A program made the translations under genes and the position numbers. From positions 1-50,872 of IMG/VR virus record IMGVR_UViG_3300034072_001527: a stretch of 50,872 nucleotides of DNA. One strand, 5' to 3'. The notes under the pieces were generated by a model. That model saw nothing but the letters and a program-made list of their open reading frames with translations. It made no database searches and was not told the origin of the DNA. Positions 6,782 through 15,488 of the stretch are shown here, piece after piece. Every line of letters starts with the position of its first letter. Position 1 is the stretch's first letter. This DNA is from a virus.

Positions 6782-9240
6782 TCCTGTGGTCCTTCTTCAA
6801 GGGCATTGGCAAAATCGGGATTGCGATCAGGCAGAGTGTCGCCGGGCGACCACCAGTAGGCGGTGCCCTGCTCGGCCGCGAAGCGGTGCATCCGGCGCCG
6901 CGTGTTGCGCAGGTCGGGATTGATCGCCTCCTCGATCTGGTCGGCGAGCATCCGGTCGAAAGCGGCGCGCGTGTACCAGAGGTTGTTGCCGGGAATAAAA
7001 CCCTTGGCCTCGCGCACCAGGCGCTTGCGCGGATCCTTGGCGGTGGCGACGTTGACGATCCCCTGCGCGTCGCTGACGATCGGGCCCGCCAGCGTCTGGG
7101 CAAAGCCGCTTCCCGCGCGGTTTTCGGCGGCGAACAGGAAATCGCCGAAGATCCCGAAGCCGCCGCCCTGCAGCATCGCGGCATACCAGAAATCGTCATC
7201 CTCCATCGGGCGCGGATCCTGTCCGGCCGCCAACGCCTTCAACTGCAGCGCCAGCCCGCCCATCAGCGTGGTGCCGATCATCAGCCCGCCAGCATAACGC
7301 GCCGCGGCGGCCGGCTGCATCGCAAGGATTTCGCCAGCCTGGCGCAGCATTACCGAAACGCCGAAGCTCTTGAACAGCAGCGCCGATCGGCCGATCTCGC
7401 CCAGCCAGGTGCCGCGCTCGAGCTTGGAGTTGAACACCGCCCGCGTCTTGAGATCCGCCACCGGCACGGCAAGGTCGGTTTCGGAAAGGATCATCTCCAT
7501 GAAGCGGTCGCCGATCATCCGGTCCGCGTCGGACAGGTTGTGCGGGCTGATCCAGGTCGCGCCGCGATCGGTGTCCATCGGCGCGCGGCGCAGCTTGTCC
7601 CATGCGGCCGCGTCGATCCCGTACCGCTCGAGCGCCGCGCGCAGTGGCACCTCGAGCTCGCCGAAGGCCTTGCCCGCCGCCTCGGTATAGGTGGCAAGGC
7701 TTTCCATGCCATAGACCCAGCGCATCGTCTGCGTGTGGCGCGCCAGCAGCGACACGCGCAGCACACCCGACGCGAGCCTGCGCGACCATTCGCCGGTCAG
7801 CTCCTCCATCAGGTAGCGCGATTGCCCGGCGGTGCGGTTGGCATATTCCTCGGCGATCAGCCCGCGCCGGATCGCCAGCTGCTGGTCCTCGATCGAGCCC
7901 GGCACCATCAGCTTGAGATATTGCGGCAACACGCTCGCCTGGCCCAGCCCGTTGAAGCTGCGCCGCGCGGCCTGGAACGCGAAATCGCTGGTCGCCGAAA
8001 GATAGGCCCCACCCAGCTTGGTCGCCACCTGGAAGCTGCGGATCGCCGAAAAGGTCAGCGCCAGCGTCTGGTTGTCCGCCTCGAGATTGCGGCCGCGATA
8101 TTCGTCCCACAGCCGGTCGAGCTGCTTGGCCCCGCTGTTCGCTGCCTCGATCGCCTTGCTGTCCGGCGCACGGTCGAGCTTGGCCTGCTGGATCATCGTG
8201 TCTTTGATCCAGCGCAGCGTGTTCTCCGGGTTCGGGCCGAGGATCTCGAGCGCGGCGATATCGCGCGCCATGCTCTCAACGTGGCCCATGATCGCGTCAT
8301 AGGGCGTGCCGCTGCCGAACTCGGCGGCATAGGCCATCCAGTCGTCGGCATTGTTGAACACCAGGAAGCGCGCATCGCCGCGGCTGTTGGCAAGGCTCCG
8401 GCCACCCGGGGCGCCGGGCGTCATCTTGGCCGCGCCGTCGCTGCGGATCGTGTCCCACACCTCGATCAGCGCGCGCTCGAGCCCGGCTTCGCTGAACGGC
8501 TGCCCGGTGCGCTGGTCGATCATGCGCGTGCGGTCGAGCTTCGGCAGGATCGCCGCGCGCCAGGCCTCGAAGCCGGCGGCACGCACCTTCTTCCAGTCGT
8601 GGCTCTGCGGCAGGCCCCAGTCGCTGCGGAAACCGATATCGCCACCGGCACGGTTGAACCGCTGGCGCAACGTCTCGGCCGCGCGCCGCCATGCCGCCGC
8701 CATCTCGCGCGCGGCCTCGTCGCCGGTGCCACCTTCAAACAGCTCGCGCACCATGTTATCGAGCTGCGCCTTGTTGCGCACCTTGCCCAGCAGGTTGGCC
8801 GAAAAGTCGGTGAGCACCTTGTCCATCTGGCGGTGCGCGTCGCCGACGATCGCCTTGCGCCGTGCCTCGACGTTGGAATAGGGCGCGCGCGGATCGTGAT
8901 CGATCAGCGCGGCGGCCGCCTTGGGATCGATCGTGCGGCCGCCACCACCCTTGCCAGGGCGGAAACGCGGGTCGCTGGTCGCCCGGCCATAGCTGGCAAG
9001 ATCCGCCGCCACCGCCTGCCGCCGCTTGATCGCCAGCCCTGCGAGGAATTCCTTGCGGGTGACGTTGCGCTCGAGCGCGGCAAGCACCTCCTCGCTCGCC
9101 AGCGCCTCGGCCGTCTCGCGGCTGCCCGTGCGGGCGTGCGCGGCAAGGCGCTCGTCATACAGGGCGCGCGCCGCCGCCGCCTGCTCGGCGGTCAGCTTGC
9201 CCTCGGCCTCGAGGCCGGGAAGGCACGCGCCCAGGCTCAT
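6778..9240 (-). CDS. Large internal virion / DNA-ejection protein
   Basis: This 820-residue, mainly helical, charged protein lies between the transglycosylase-bearing ejection protein and the tail fibre. It has no signal peptide. A hydrophobic Gly/Met-rich stretch near residues 655-680 (GGLMIGTTLMGGLALQL) could insert into a membrane. In T7 the ejection proteome is gp14, gp15 and gp16; here the very large gp16-type function appears to be shared between this protein and the 1001-residue protein. The call rests on position, size and composition. TAATG overlap with the upstream gene and ATGA with the tail fibre show operon coupling. Confidence 0.65.
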   Translation of the reverse strand: MSLGACLPGLEAEGKLTAEQAAAARALYDERLAAHARTGSRETAEALASEEVLAALERNVTRKEFLAGLAIKRRQAVAADLASYGRATSDPRFRPGKGGGGRTIDPKAAAALIDHDPRAPYSNVEARRKAIVGDAHRQMDKVLTDFSANLLGKVRNKAQLDNMVRELFEGGTGDEAAREMAAAWRRAAETLRQRFNRAGGDIGFRSDWGLPQSHDWKKVRAAGFEAWRAAILPKLDRTRMIDQRTGQPFSEAGLERALIEVWDTIRSDGAAKMTPGAPGGRSLANSRGDARFLVFNNADDWMAYAAEFGSGTPYDAIMGHVESMARDIAALEILGPNPENTLRWIKDTMIQQAKLDRAPDSKAIEAANSGAKQLDRLWDEYRGRNLEADNQTLALTFSAIRSFQVATKLGGAYLSATSDFAFQAARRSFNGLGQASVLPQYLKLMVPGSIEDQQLAIRRGLIAEEYANRTAGQSRYLMEELTGEWSRRLASGVLRVSLLARHTQTMRWVYGMESLATYTEAAGKAFGELEVPLRAALERYGIDAAAWDKLRRAPMDTDRGATWISPHNLSDADRMIGDRFMEMILSETDLAVPVADLKTRAVFNSKLERGTWLGEIGRSALLFKSFGVSVMLRQAGEILAMQPAAAARYAGGLMIGTTLMGGLALQLKALAAGQDPRPMEDDDFWYAAMLQGGGFGIFGDFLFAAENRAGSGFAQTLAGPIVSDAQGIVNVATAKDPRKRLVREAKGFIPGNNLWYTRAAFDRMLADQIEEAINPDLRNTRRRMHRFAAEQGTAYWWSPGDTLPDRNPDFANALEEGPQE

Positions 9241-9497
9241 TAGCAGATCCCGTGGATGGTGATCGCGTCGGTGCCGGTGTCGCGCACGTGCGTGACGAAG
9301 CCGACAAAATACTCGCCCGCGGCGAAATTCATCGTCACGTCAGCCGCGCTGTCCTTGACGCGGAAGGTGATCGCGCCCGCTTCATCGGCGCGGATCGCCT
9401 TGGGGATCGGGTCCAGCGCCACGCTGTCGCTCGGCGTGATTGCGAACACGTGGGTCGCGGGGCCCTGCGGACCGGTCGGGTAGGCGGGAATGCTCAT
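9240..9497 (-). CDS. Small structural-type protein of unknown function
   Basis: An 85-residue, beta-rich, acidic product starts MSIPAYPTGP and ends ITIHGIC. The start at 9497 is chosen for its GAGGAG about ten bases upstream. No family was recognised. Its place among ejection and tail genes suggests a virion component. The ATG overlaps a TGA of another frame that reads on from the preceding gene (see the frameshift entry at 9494). Confidence 0.7.
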   Translation of the reverse strand: MSIPAYPTGPQGPATHVFAITPSDSVALDPIPKAIRADEAGAITFRVKDSAADVTMNFAAGEYFVGFVTHVRDTGTDAITIHGIC

Positions 9498-9592
9498 GTC
9501 AGACAGCTCCTCATGGTGGCAATGGCGGCCTTGTCGGCATCGATCTCGGCGGTCAGATCGGTGATCGTGCGCTCGCCGCGCCCGTCGCAAGG
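9494..9592 (-). other. Possible frameshifted C-terminus of the transglycosylase-bearing ejection protein
   Basis: The 1001-residue protein ends in its annotated frame at 9553. In a neighbouring frame a protein-like, helix-forming stretch (ERTITDLTAEIDADKAAI) runs on to a TGA at 9494-9496, which overlaps the next gene's ATG exactly (ATGA). That is the junction style of the rest of this operon. A one-base change within GCGACGGGCGCGGCGAGC (about 9575-9590) would restore one continuous frame. It may be a mutation, a sequencing error or a recoding site. Confidence 0.5.
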
Positions 9593-12558
9593 TCAAATTT
9601 CTGCTGGTCGATCGCGTCGAACAGGGGCGTTCCCATCACGCCGTCCTGCTCGGCCGCGGCGCGCAACGGGGCCTCGGCGCCGAGCTGCGCTTCTTGGCGC
9701 TGACGCGCCGCGATGTTGGGATCAGCCTCTGTCAGCTGGCGGATATCGTGCCAGGCGCTCTCGGCCGACGCGACAATGGCGGGGCTGTCAGCCTCGGCAA
9801 AACGCGGATCGGGATCGGGGGGAAGATCGGTGTGGTCGCTGCGCGGCCGGGCGGCAATCGCCTCGTCGCGCTCGCGGGCATTCAGCCCCTGGCTGTCAAG
9901 CTCCGCTCGACCATCTGCAGGGCTTGCGCCGTCGCCTTGGCCCGCTGGCGCACCTCCGGCGTCATCCGGCTGTCCTGCGCCATCTGCTCCATCTGCACGA
10001 CCGCGCGCTCGTGCGGCCTCAAAGCGGGCGTCGAACTCGGCATCCCATTGCGGGTTCCAGGGGTCATAATAGGTGTACTCCTGCGCGAGCTCGGCGTGGA
10101 CAGCCAACGCGATCAGCTCGTCATACTCGTCTTGCGCCGCCTGCGCAACGGCGTGCATCGGCTCGAGCCCGCGGCCGTTCGCCCACAGCAGCGCCGCGCG
10201 ATCGAGCAGCGGGCCCTCGGGCAGCTCCTCGATCGCATGGCCGTAATCGGCCCAGTCGAGCCGGAACTGATCATTGATCGAAGGCGCGTCATCAGCCGCC
10301 TCGTCGGCCGCGCGCACCAGTCCGCCGAACTCGCCCTCGGTCGCGCCTTCGAGCTTGTACTCGGCAAGCCGCCCCCAATCGTCCATCCGGTAACGCGGCG
10401 CGCCGGCCAGCTCCTGGTCGATCGCCGCCAGCAACAGGCCGGCCTCGTCGAGCAGCTCGTCATAGCCGTTCTCGGCCATGCCTTCGAACTCGGGGAAATA
10501 GCCCGCCTCGCGCGCGTCGCGGAAAGCCGTGTCGAGGCCATAGACCCCTTCACCCGACACCACCCCGCCGCCATCCTGACGCGCGTTGCGAATGATCTTG
10601 CGCCCCATCCGCCGGTCGCTGTTGCGGATCCCCAGCGCGCGCAGATCCCCGCCCGTGTCGTTGATCCCGCCGCGCTCGGCCAGGAACTCGAGCAGCGTGC
10701 GGGGCCGCTTGGTGTTGGCGATCGTCTCGGGCGCGGCGGCCTTGCGCATGAAGGTGCCGGTCTTGCTGTTCTGCGTCAGCACGCCGCGCTCGACCAGCGC
10801 CTGCAGCGCCGCCTTGATCGTCACCTCGTCGGTGCCCAGCTCCTCGGCAAGCGCGGCGAACTGGTTCAGCGAGCGGCCGGGCGTGTTGACGATATCGACA
10901 AGCGGCAGCGCCACCGGCTCGAGCTCGGGCGGCAAGCCGCTCGGAACGCGCGACGGCGGCACCAGCGCGCTCACCGGCCGCTCGGCATCCAGCGCCGGAT
11001 CGCGCAGCGGCGGATTGTCGGGCGCCAGCGGCACCGGGCTGCGCTCGGCCGGATCGCCCATCTTGCCGCGGATGGTCTCGATCGCCTCGCCCACGGTCTT
11101 GCCGCCGCCGAGATAGGTCGGGTTCTGGCGGATCGCCTGGGCCGAGAAGAACGCGCTCACTGGCGCATCGCGCGGCGCGCGCAGCAGCTCGACCGCCTTG
11201 CCCGCTCCGGCAAAGTGGGCAAGGTAGAGATTGCCGGCATCGGCCGGCAGGCCCGCACGCGCCAGCGCGGCCGCGTTGTCGTCGAGCAGGCGATCCATCA
11301 GCCGCTCCTGGACGTTGACGTCGAAGCGGTTGCCCGCCCAGGCGCGCTGTGCCGCCGCCTCGCTTACCCCGTATTCGCGCTGATAGAGCCGCACGAAGGT
11401 GCTCTCGATAAACTGGTAACGGCCGGCCGCGCTCGATCCGGCGCGGTTGACGGCGAAGTCATCGCCGGCACTTTCCGGCCCGCGGATCGCGGCCTTCACG
11501 CCTTCGCGATCAAAACCGCCGCCGCCATTGCCTGCCCGCACCGGCGCGGCCGGGACAGGCGACACGCCGGCCGCCTCGATCTCGACCTGCCCGGGCACGC
11601 GCCCGGCCTCGAGCGCGTCAAGCGCGGTCTGCAGCTTGCCGGCATGGGCATCGAGCGCGTCATAGGTGTCGACGAAAGGATTGGCCGCGCGGATCTCTTC
11701 CGAACGGTTGATGATGAACAGCGCGGCGTCCTGCTCGGGCGTGCGCAGGTGCTGGGGCACCATCTCGGCAAAGGCCCGCGCCAGCTCCTTGTCGGGCAGG
11801 TTGGGATCGATCATCCGCCGCACGGGCTGGATCACGTTGTCGTTGAGCGCGCGGCCGGCCACGGGCGCAACATCTATCCCGCCGCGGATCGCTGCGCCGC
11901 CGGCAAAGGCAAAGCCGACGTCGGCAATGCCCTGTTCGAGAGTGTATTCCTCGCCCAGATTGGCGTAATCCTGCGGCCTGTCCTTGACCTGATACAATTC
12001 GACGCCGGCATTGACCGCACCGTCGAGCAGCATGTTGCGCCAAATGCTTGAGGTCGCACCGACCGGGATCAACGCCGAATAGGCATTGACCGGATCGGCG
12101 AAACTGCCGATCACGCCGCCGGTGAATTGTGCGACGGTCCCGACGATCCCGCCGCCCCGAGCCAACGTCTCCTGGTCGCGCGCACGCTCGCCCTGTCGCG
12201 TATAGGCGTTACGATCGAACTGCTCCTGCTGCTCGGGCAGTCCTTGCAACCCGGCTTGCTTGGCGAGCCGCCAGATCTTGTCGAAATCGGGCGGACCGTT
12301 ACCGAGGTCGATACCGAACAGCGAAGGGCGCGCCTGCAGGTCGCGCGGATTGACCCCGCGCTCGACCAGCGCATCGATCAGCGGGCGATAGGCCTCGGCA
12401 CGGCGCAGCAGTTGGTGGTCGTCGACCGTGTCGACCTGAACGCGCACCGCAGCGGCGGCCTGGTCCAGCACGCCAGGCGCGTCGCGCGTGTCGACCGGCT
12501 CGCCGCTGGGAACGCGCTGCACCGCGCCGGGATCGAAGTCGAGGACCGGGCGGCTCAT
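9553..12558 (-). CDS. Internal virion / ejection protein with lytic transglycosylase domain (T7 gp16-like)
   Basis: This 1001-residue protein starts MSRPVLDFDPG at 12558, overlapping the preceding stop (ATGA). Residues about 350-485 form a lysozyme-like lytic transglycosylase: the catalytic Glu is probably Glu362 in GPESAG, followed by AAGRYQFIESTF and a long helical lobe. During infection this would open the peptidoglycan so that DNA can be ejected. Residues about 560-600 look like a helix-turn-helix (ELGTDEVTIKAALQALVER). The C-terminal third is acidic and helical. The last 20 codons may be frameshifted. Confidence 0.82.
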   Translation of the reverse strand: MSRPVLDFDPGAVQRVPSGEPVDTRDAPGVLDQAAAAVRVQVDTVDDHQLLRRAEAYRPLIDALVERGVNPRDLQARPSLFGIDLGNGPPDFDKIWRLAKQAGLQGLPEQQEQFDRNAYTRQGERARDQETLARGGGIVGTVAQFTGGVIGSFADPVNAYSALIPVGATSSIWRNMLLDGAVNAGVELYQVKDRPQDYANLGEEYTLEQGIADVGFAFAGGAAIRGGIDVAPVAGRALNDNVIQPVRRMIDPNLPDKELARAFAEMVPQHLRTPEQDAALFIINRSEEIRAANPFVDTYDALDAHAGKLQTALDALEAGRVPGQVEIEAAGVSPVPAAPVRAGNGGGGFDREGVKAAIRGPESAGDDFAVNRAGSSAAGRYQFIESTFVRLYQREYGVSEAAAQRAWAGNRFDVNVQERLMDRLLDDNAAALARAGLPADAGNLYLAHFAGAGKAVELLRAPRDAPVSAFFSAQAIRQNPTYLGGGKTVGEAIETIRGKMGDPAERSPVPLAPDNPPLRDPALDAERPVSALVPPSRVPSGLPPELEPVALPLVDIVNTPGRSLNQFAALAEELGTDEVTIKAALQALVERGVLTQNSKTGTFMRKAAAPETIANTKRPRTLLEFLAERGGINDTGGDLRALGIRNSDRRMGRKIIRNARQDGGGVVSGEGVYGLDTAFRDAREAGYFPEFEGMAENGYDELLDEAGLLLAAIDQELAGAPRYRMDDWGRLAEYKLEGATEGEFGGLVRAADEAADDAPSINDQFRLDWADYGHAIEELPEGPLLDRAALLWANGRGLEPMHAVAQAAQDEYDELIALAVHAELAQEYTYYDPWNPQWDAEFDARFEAARARGRADGADGAGQPDDAGGAPAGQGDGASPADGRAELDSQGLNARERDEAIAARPRSDHTDLPPDPDPRFAEADSPAIVASAESAWHDIRQLTEADPNIAARQRQEAQLGAEAPLRAAAEQDGVMGTPLFDAIDQQKFDLATGAASARSPI

Positions 12559-14510
12559 CGCGGCCTCACCGTCACGCGGTAGAGCTTGCCGCTCTTGCGC
12601 CGCACCGGATCGCCCGCCGCGTTGCGGAACTCGTAAACGCCCTCGCCGACCTCGACGGGCGCAAGCCGGAACAGGTTGGCCGTGCTGCCGTCGGGGTTGA
12701 CCGGCGGATCCTGCGTTGCCTGCACTGCGCGCGTGACCGCGGCGGTGAAGCCGCGATGCGTCACGCCTTCGGGCAGGCGATAGGTGCTCTCGCCCCATTT
12801 GCCGAGCCCGCCGGCCCAGCCATCGGGCGTCTTGACCCCGCCCACCGCCAGCTGCAGGCTGGTCTGCCACAGCGCCGGCGTCATCGTCTCGCCGAACTTG
12901 TCGACCTGCCCCGCCGCGATCTGCTTGGCCGTCTCGAAAATCGCCGCGCGCTGTTCGGGCGGGGCAAAGCGCAGCGCCTGCTCGAAGGCGAGCCGCTCGC
13001 TGGTGTAGGCCTCGTTGAGATCGGGATCGTCCTCGAGCATCTTGAACAGCAGGCTCTTGTCCGCGCGCAGCGCCTCGCGGCCGCGCCGCGCCATGTTGCG
13101 CACACCGGGTTGCAAGGTGGCGATGATCGGCAGGGTGCGATCGTTGGGCTCGATCCGCCGCGCGCTTTCCATCGCCTGCTCCGGCGGCAACGCGGACAGG
13201 ATCGAAAGCACCTGCTCCTCGCCCGAACGCCCGCTGTCGTAGAGCGTGCCGAGCTCGCGCATCTCCACCGCCGTAAAGGCCGGAAGCCGCTGGCCCTGCG
13301 CTGCACGGGCGGCGGCCCATTTACCGCGCGCCGCAATGCTCGCCGGATCGGTGAAATCGATCGGCGGCGGCGCACCATTGCCCCCGCGCGCCGCCGCCTG
13401 CCCCACCGGATCGCGCGCTTCCTCGGCCGCCCAGATGCCGTTGTGCTGACGCAGGAACGCCAGCTCGCGGTTTTCGCTGTCGCTGCGTGCCGGCTTGCTG
13501 GCCAGCTCCGCAAGGCGGTTCTCGCGCTGCAGCGCGGTCGCGTTCTCCGGCCCCCATATCCGCACGAATTGCTGGTTGGCCTTGAGCCCCTCGAGCTCGA
13601 GCGCAAGGCTCTTGTCCCCCACCGCCAGCGCGCCGGCGATCGCCTGGTCGAATTGGCCAGGGTCGGTCACCAGGCCTTGCTGCTCGGCTTCCTTGAAGGT
13701 CTGCAGGTTCTCGCGCAGCACCGCCACCTGCTCGGCTTTTTCGCGCTCGGCCGCGGCCTCGTAACGCCGGATCTCCACCGCGCTCGAATCGCGCAGCGCC
13801 TCGACCTGGTCGCCTGTCAGTACCCCGTCAAAGCCGCCGCTATCGATCAGCGCCTGCGCCGCGGCCGGATCGCGGTCGATCATGCCGCGCAGATAGGACA
13901 CGGCGAGCCGCTGCTCGGCCTCGTCGGCGAGCTTGTCCTTGACCGCGTCGGACACCGCCAGCCCGGCGATCGCGTCCATCTGGATCTTGACCTCGGCGGC
14001 ATAGTCGCCTGGGCTTTCGAGCCGCCGCACCCGGCCCTCTGCAATTCCGAACTGCTCCTGGTGGCGCTCGACCACGATCTCGCTCTGGCGCAGATCTTCC
14101 CAGTCCGCCTCGCGCGCGCGGAAGCTCGCGCCCCATTCGGATAGCGTGCCCTGCGCCCGCTCTTTCAGCCGCGTGCTGGTCAGCTTGCCGAGCAGCGCGC
14201 CCTCGCGCTTCTGCCATTCCTCGGCGATGCGTGCGGCATGGCCGGGATCGTCGCTCTTGCGGCCTTCGCGCGCGGCGGCCGCCAGCTCCTCGCGGGTCAG
14301 CGCGAAATCGGTTTGGAACGCGGCCCACTCGCTGTTGTCGCGCAAGCTTCGGTCGAGCCGGGCATCCTCGATCCGCTCCGAATGCAGCACCTCGCCGGCC
14401 TGCTCGATCGCGCGGCCAAGCCCGGCGCCAAACGCATCGGCCGAGACACCGGGAAGCGGCGCCCCTGCCTGCACGCGGACGCGGCTTTCGTATCCGCGCT
14501 CCTCAACCAT
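12555..14510 (-). CDS. Internal virion protein, T7 gp15-like
   Basis: This 651-residue, almost wholly helical and charged protein lies between a small gp14-like gene and the transglycosylase protein, the place of T7 gp15 (core/ejection protein). I prefer the ATG at 14510, which has AGGAG ten bases upstream; an in-frame ATG at 14537 is the alternative. No catalytic motif was seen. The N-terminus is Gly/Ala-rich (GVSADAFGAGLGRAIEQ), as in several phage ejection proteins. The stop overlaps the next start (ATGA). Confidence 0.7.
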   Translation of the reverse strand: MVEERGYESRVRVQAGAPLPGVSADAFGAGLGRAIEQAGEVLHSERIEDARLDRSLRDNSEWAAFQTDFALTREELAAAAREGRKSDDPGHAARIAEEWQKREGALLGKLTSTRLKERAQGTLSEWGASFRAREADWEDLRQSEIVVERHQEQFGIAEGRVRRLESPGDYAAEVKIQMDAIAGLAVSDAVKDKLADEAEQRLAVSYLRGMIDRDPAAAQALIDSGGFDGVLTGDQVEALRDSSAVEIRRYEAAAEREKAEQVAVLRENLQTFKEAEQQGLVTDPGQFDQAIAGALAVGDKSLALELEGLKANQQFVRIWGPENATALQRENRLAELASKPARSDSENRELAFLRQHNGIWAAEEARDPVGQAAARGGNGAPPPIDFTDPASIAARGKWAAARAAQGQRLPAFTAVEMRELGTLYDSGRSGEEQVLSILSALPPEQAMESARRIEPNDRTLPIIATLQPGVRNMARRGREALRADKSLLFKMLEDDPDLNEAYTSERLAFEQALRFAPPEQRAAIFETAKQIAAGQVDKFGETMTPALWQTSLQLAVGGVKTPDGWAGGLGKWGESTYRLPEGVTHRGFTAAVTRAVQATQDPPVNPDGSTANLFRLAPVEVGEGVYEFRNAAGDPVRRKSGKLYRVTVRPR

Positions 14511-14943
14511 CAGCCCGGCGCTCCTGCGCCCAGTCATTGCTCATCTTTGCGGCCGAGCTGCCCGCGCCAAGAATTCCCGAAATCAGTGCAAAGGTGCCTT
14601 CGCGGCTTGCGTCGCGCGCTTGCGCACGCAGCGATCGCGCGCGCAGCTCGCCTTGCCGGCGCAGCTCCATCACGTCGAGCGCCGCCTCGATCTGGCTCTG
14701 GCGCAGCGCGTCGAGCGCCGTGCCGCTGCCGCCTTCAAGGCCGTTGGAAACCTGCGCCGCCAGCTGCTCGCCGATCACCGAGCGGGCTTCGTCTTTGGTG
14801 CGGCGGATCTCGGCCGCCGTCGAGCGCCGCTCTTCCTGCGCCTGCTGACGGAGCCGCTTGGCATTGCTCTTGCCGGCCATGAACCCGCCGACGCCCTGCA
14901 CGACGTTGCCGGCCGCCTGGAGGAAAGGGAGCGCCTGCGCCAT
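14503..14943 (-). CDS. Internal virion protein, T7 gp14-like
   Basis: The 146-residue protein begins MAQALPFLQAAGNVVQG. It has a Gly-rich hydrophobic N-terminus, a long charged helix (residues 25-115) and a short hydrophobic Gly/Ala segment near residues 118-132. Size, composition and order (after the gp13-like gene, before the gp15-like gene) match T7 gp14, the ejection protein that forms the outer-membrane pore. The ATG shares its first base with the preceding TAA stop (TAATG). Confidence 0.68.
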   Translation of the reverse strand: MAQALPFLQAAGNVVQGVGGFMAGKSNAKRLRQQAQEERRSTAAEIRRTKDEARSVIGEQLAAQVSNGLEGGSGTALDALRQSQIEAALDVMELRRQGELRARSLRAQARDASREGTFALISGILGAGSSAAKMSNDWAQERRADG

Positions 14944-15488
14944 TAAGCGATCCTCTCGAACAGCATGTAAGTTTCGCTTGCCCCGCCGAACTTGCGCAGC
15001 ACGTGCGCCGGCTCGAAGCCGAGCATCACCGCCCAACGGCATTCGGGCGTCGGCTCGGTCATCGACGCGCGCACCAGCATCGCGGTGTCGACCGGGAAGC
15101 CCTCGCGCAGCGCGAAATCGCGGAAACTCTCGACGTCGACAGCCTTGGCGATCAGCTCGATCCGTTGCAGGCCCGCGGCTTCCACCTGGCGGCGCATGAA
15201 GCGGGTCAGCGCCAGGTGATCCTTGCCGACCGGGCTCGACAGCATCGCCCAGGCAACGCCCTGCACGCCCCGGCCGAGGAGATCGTCGAAGGTTTCGTGG
15301 ATCCCGAAACAGGCGAGGATCGAACCGTCCGCTCGCCGTGCGGTCCAGGCAACCGGCTGCGCTGCCAACAACAGCGCGTTCTCGTGATCGATCTCGCACG
15401 GCGCGCCCATCCAGGTGCGCTGGCTCGGCTGCTGCTCGATCGCCAGCAGGTCATCGGGCTCGAGCGGGGAGAAGCGGACCTCACGCAT
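14943..15488 (-). CDS. GNAT-fold protein, T7 gp13 / DUF2833-like
   Basis: This 181-residue protein resembles the DUF2833 family, which includes T7 internal protein gp13. It is acetyltransferase-shaped, with the segments VAWTARRADGSILACFG, RFMRRQVEAAGLQRIELIAK and FRDFALREGF. In T7 the protein helps virion assembly; enzyme activity has not been assumed here. It lies between the nozzle and the gp14-like gene as in T7-type genomes, and the start overlaps the end of the nozzle gene by eight bases. Confidence 0.72.
   Translation of the reverse strand: MREVRFSPLEPDDLLAIEQQPSQRTWMGAPCEIDHENALLLAAQPVAWTARRADGSILACFGIHETFDDLLGRGVQGVAWAMLSSPVGKDHLALTRFMRRQVEAAGLQRIELIAKAVDVESFRDFALREGFPVDTAMLVRASMTEPTPECRWAVMLGFEPAHVLRKFGGASETYMLFERIA

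Noticed and set aside
6886-9243. Plus-strand frame of 785 codons
   Set aside because: It is antisense to the 820-residue virion gene, which has the proper codon bias, ATGA/TAATG coupling and neighbours. Similar shadows at 9694-12051 and 20855-23284 were rejected for the same reason.
14943-15488. Host-type GNAT acetyltransferase as a moron gene
   Set aside because: Its place between nozzle and gp14-like genes and its DUF2833-like pattern fit T7 gp13 better.
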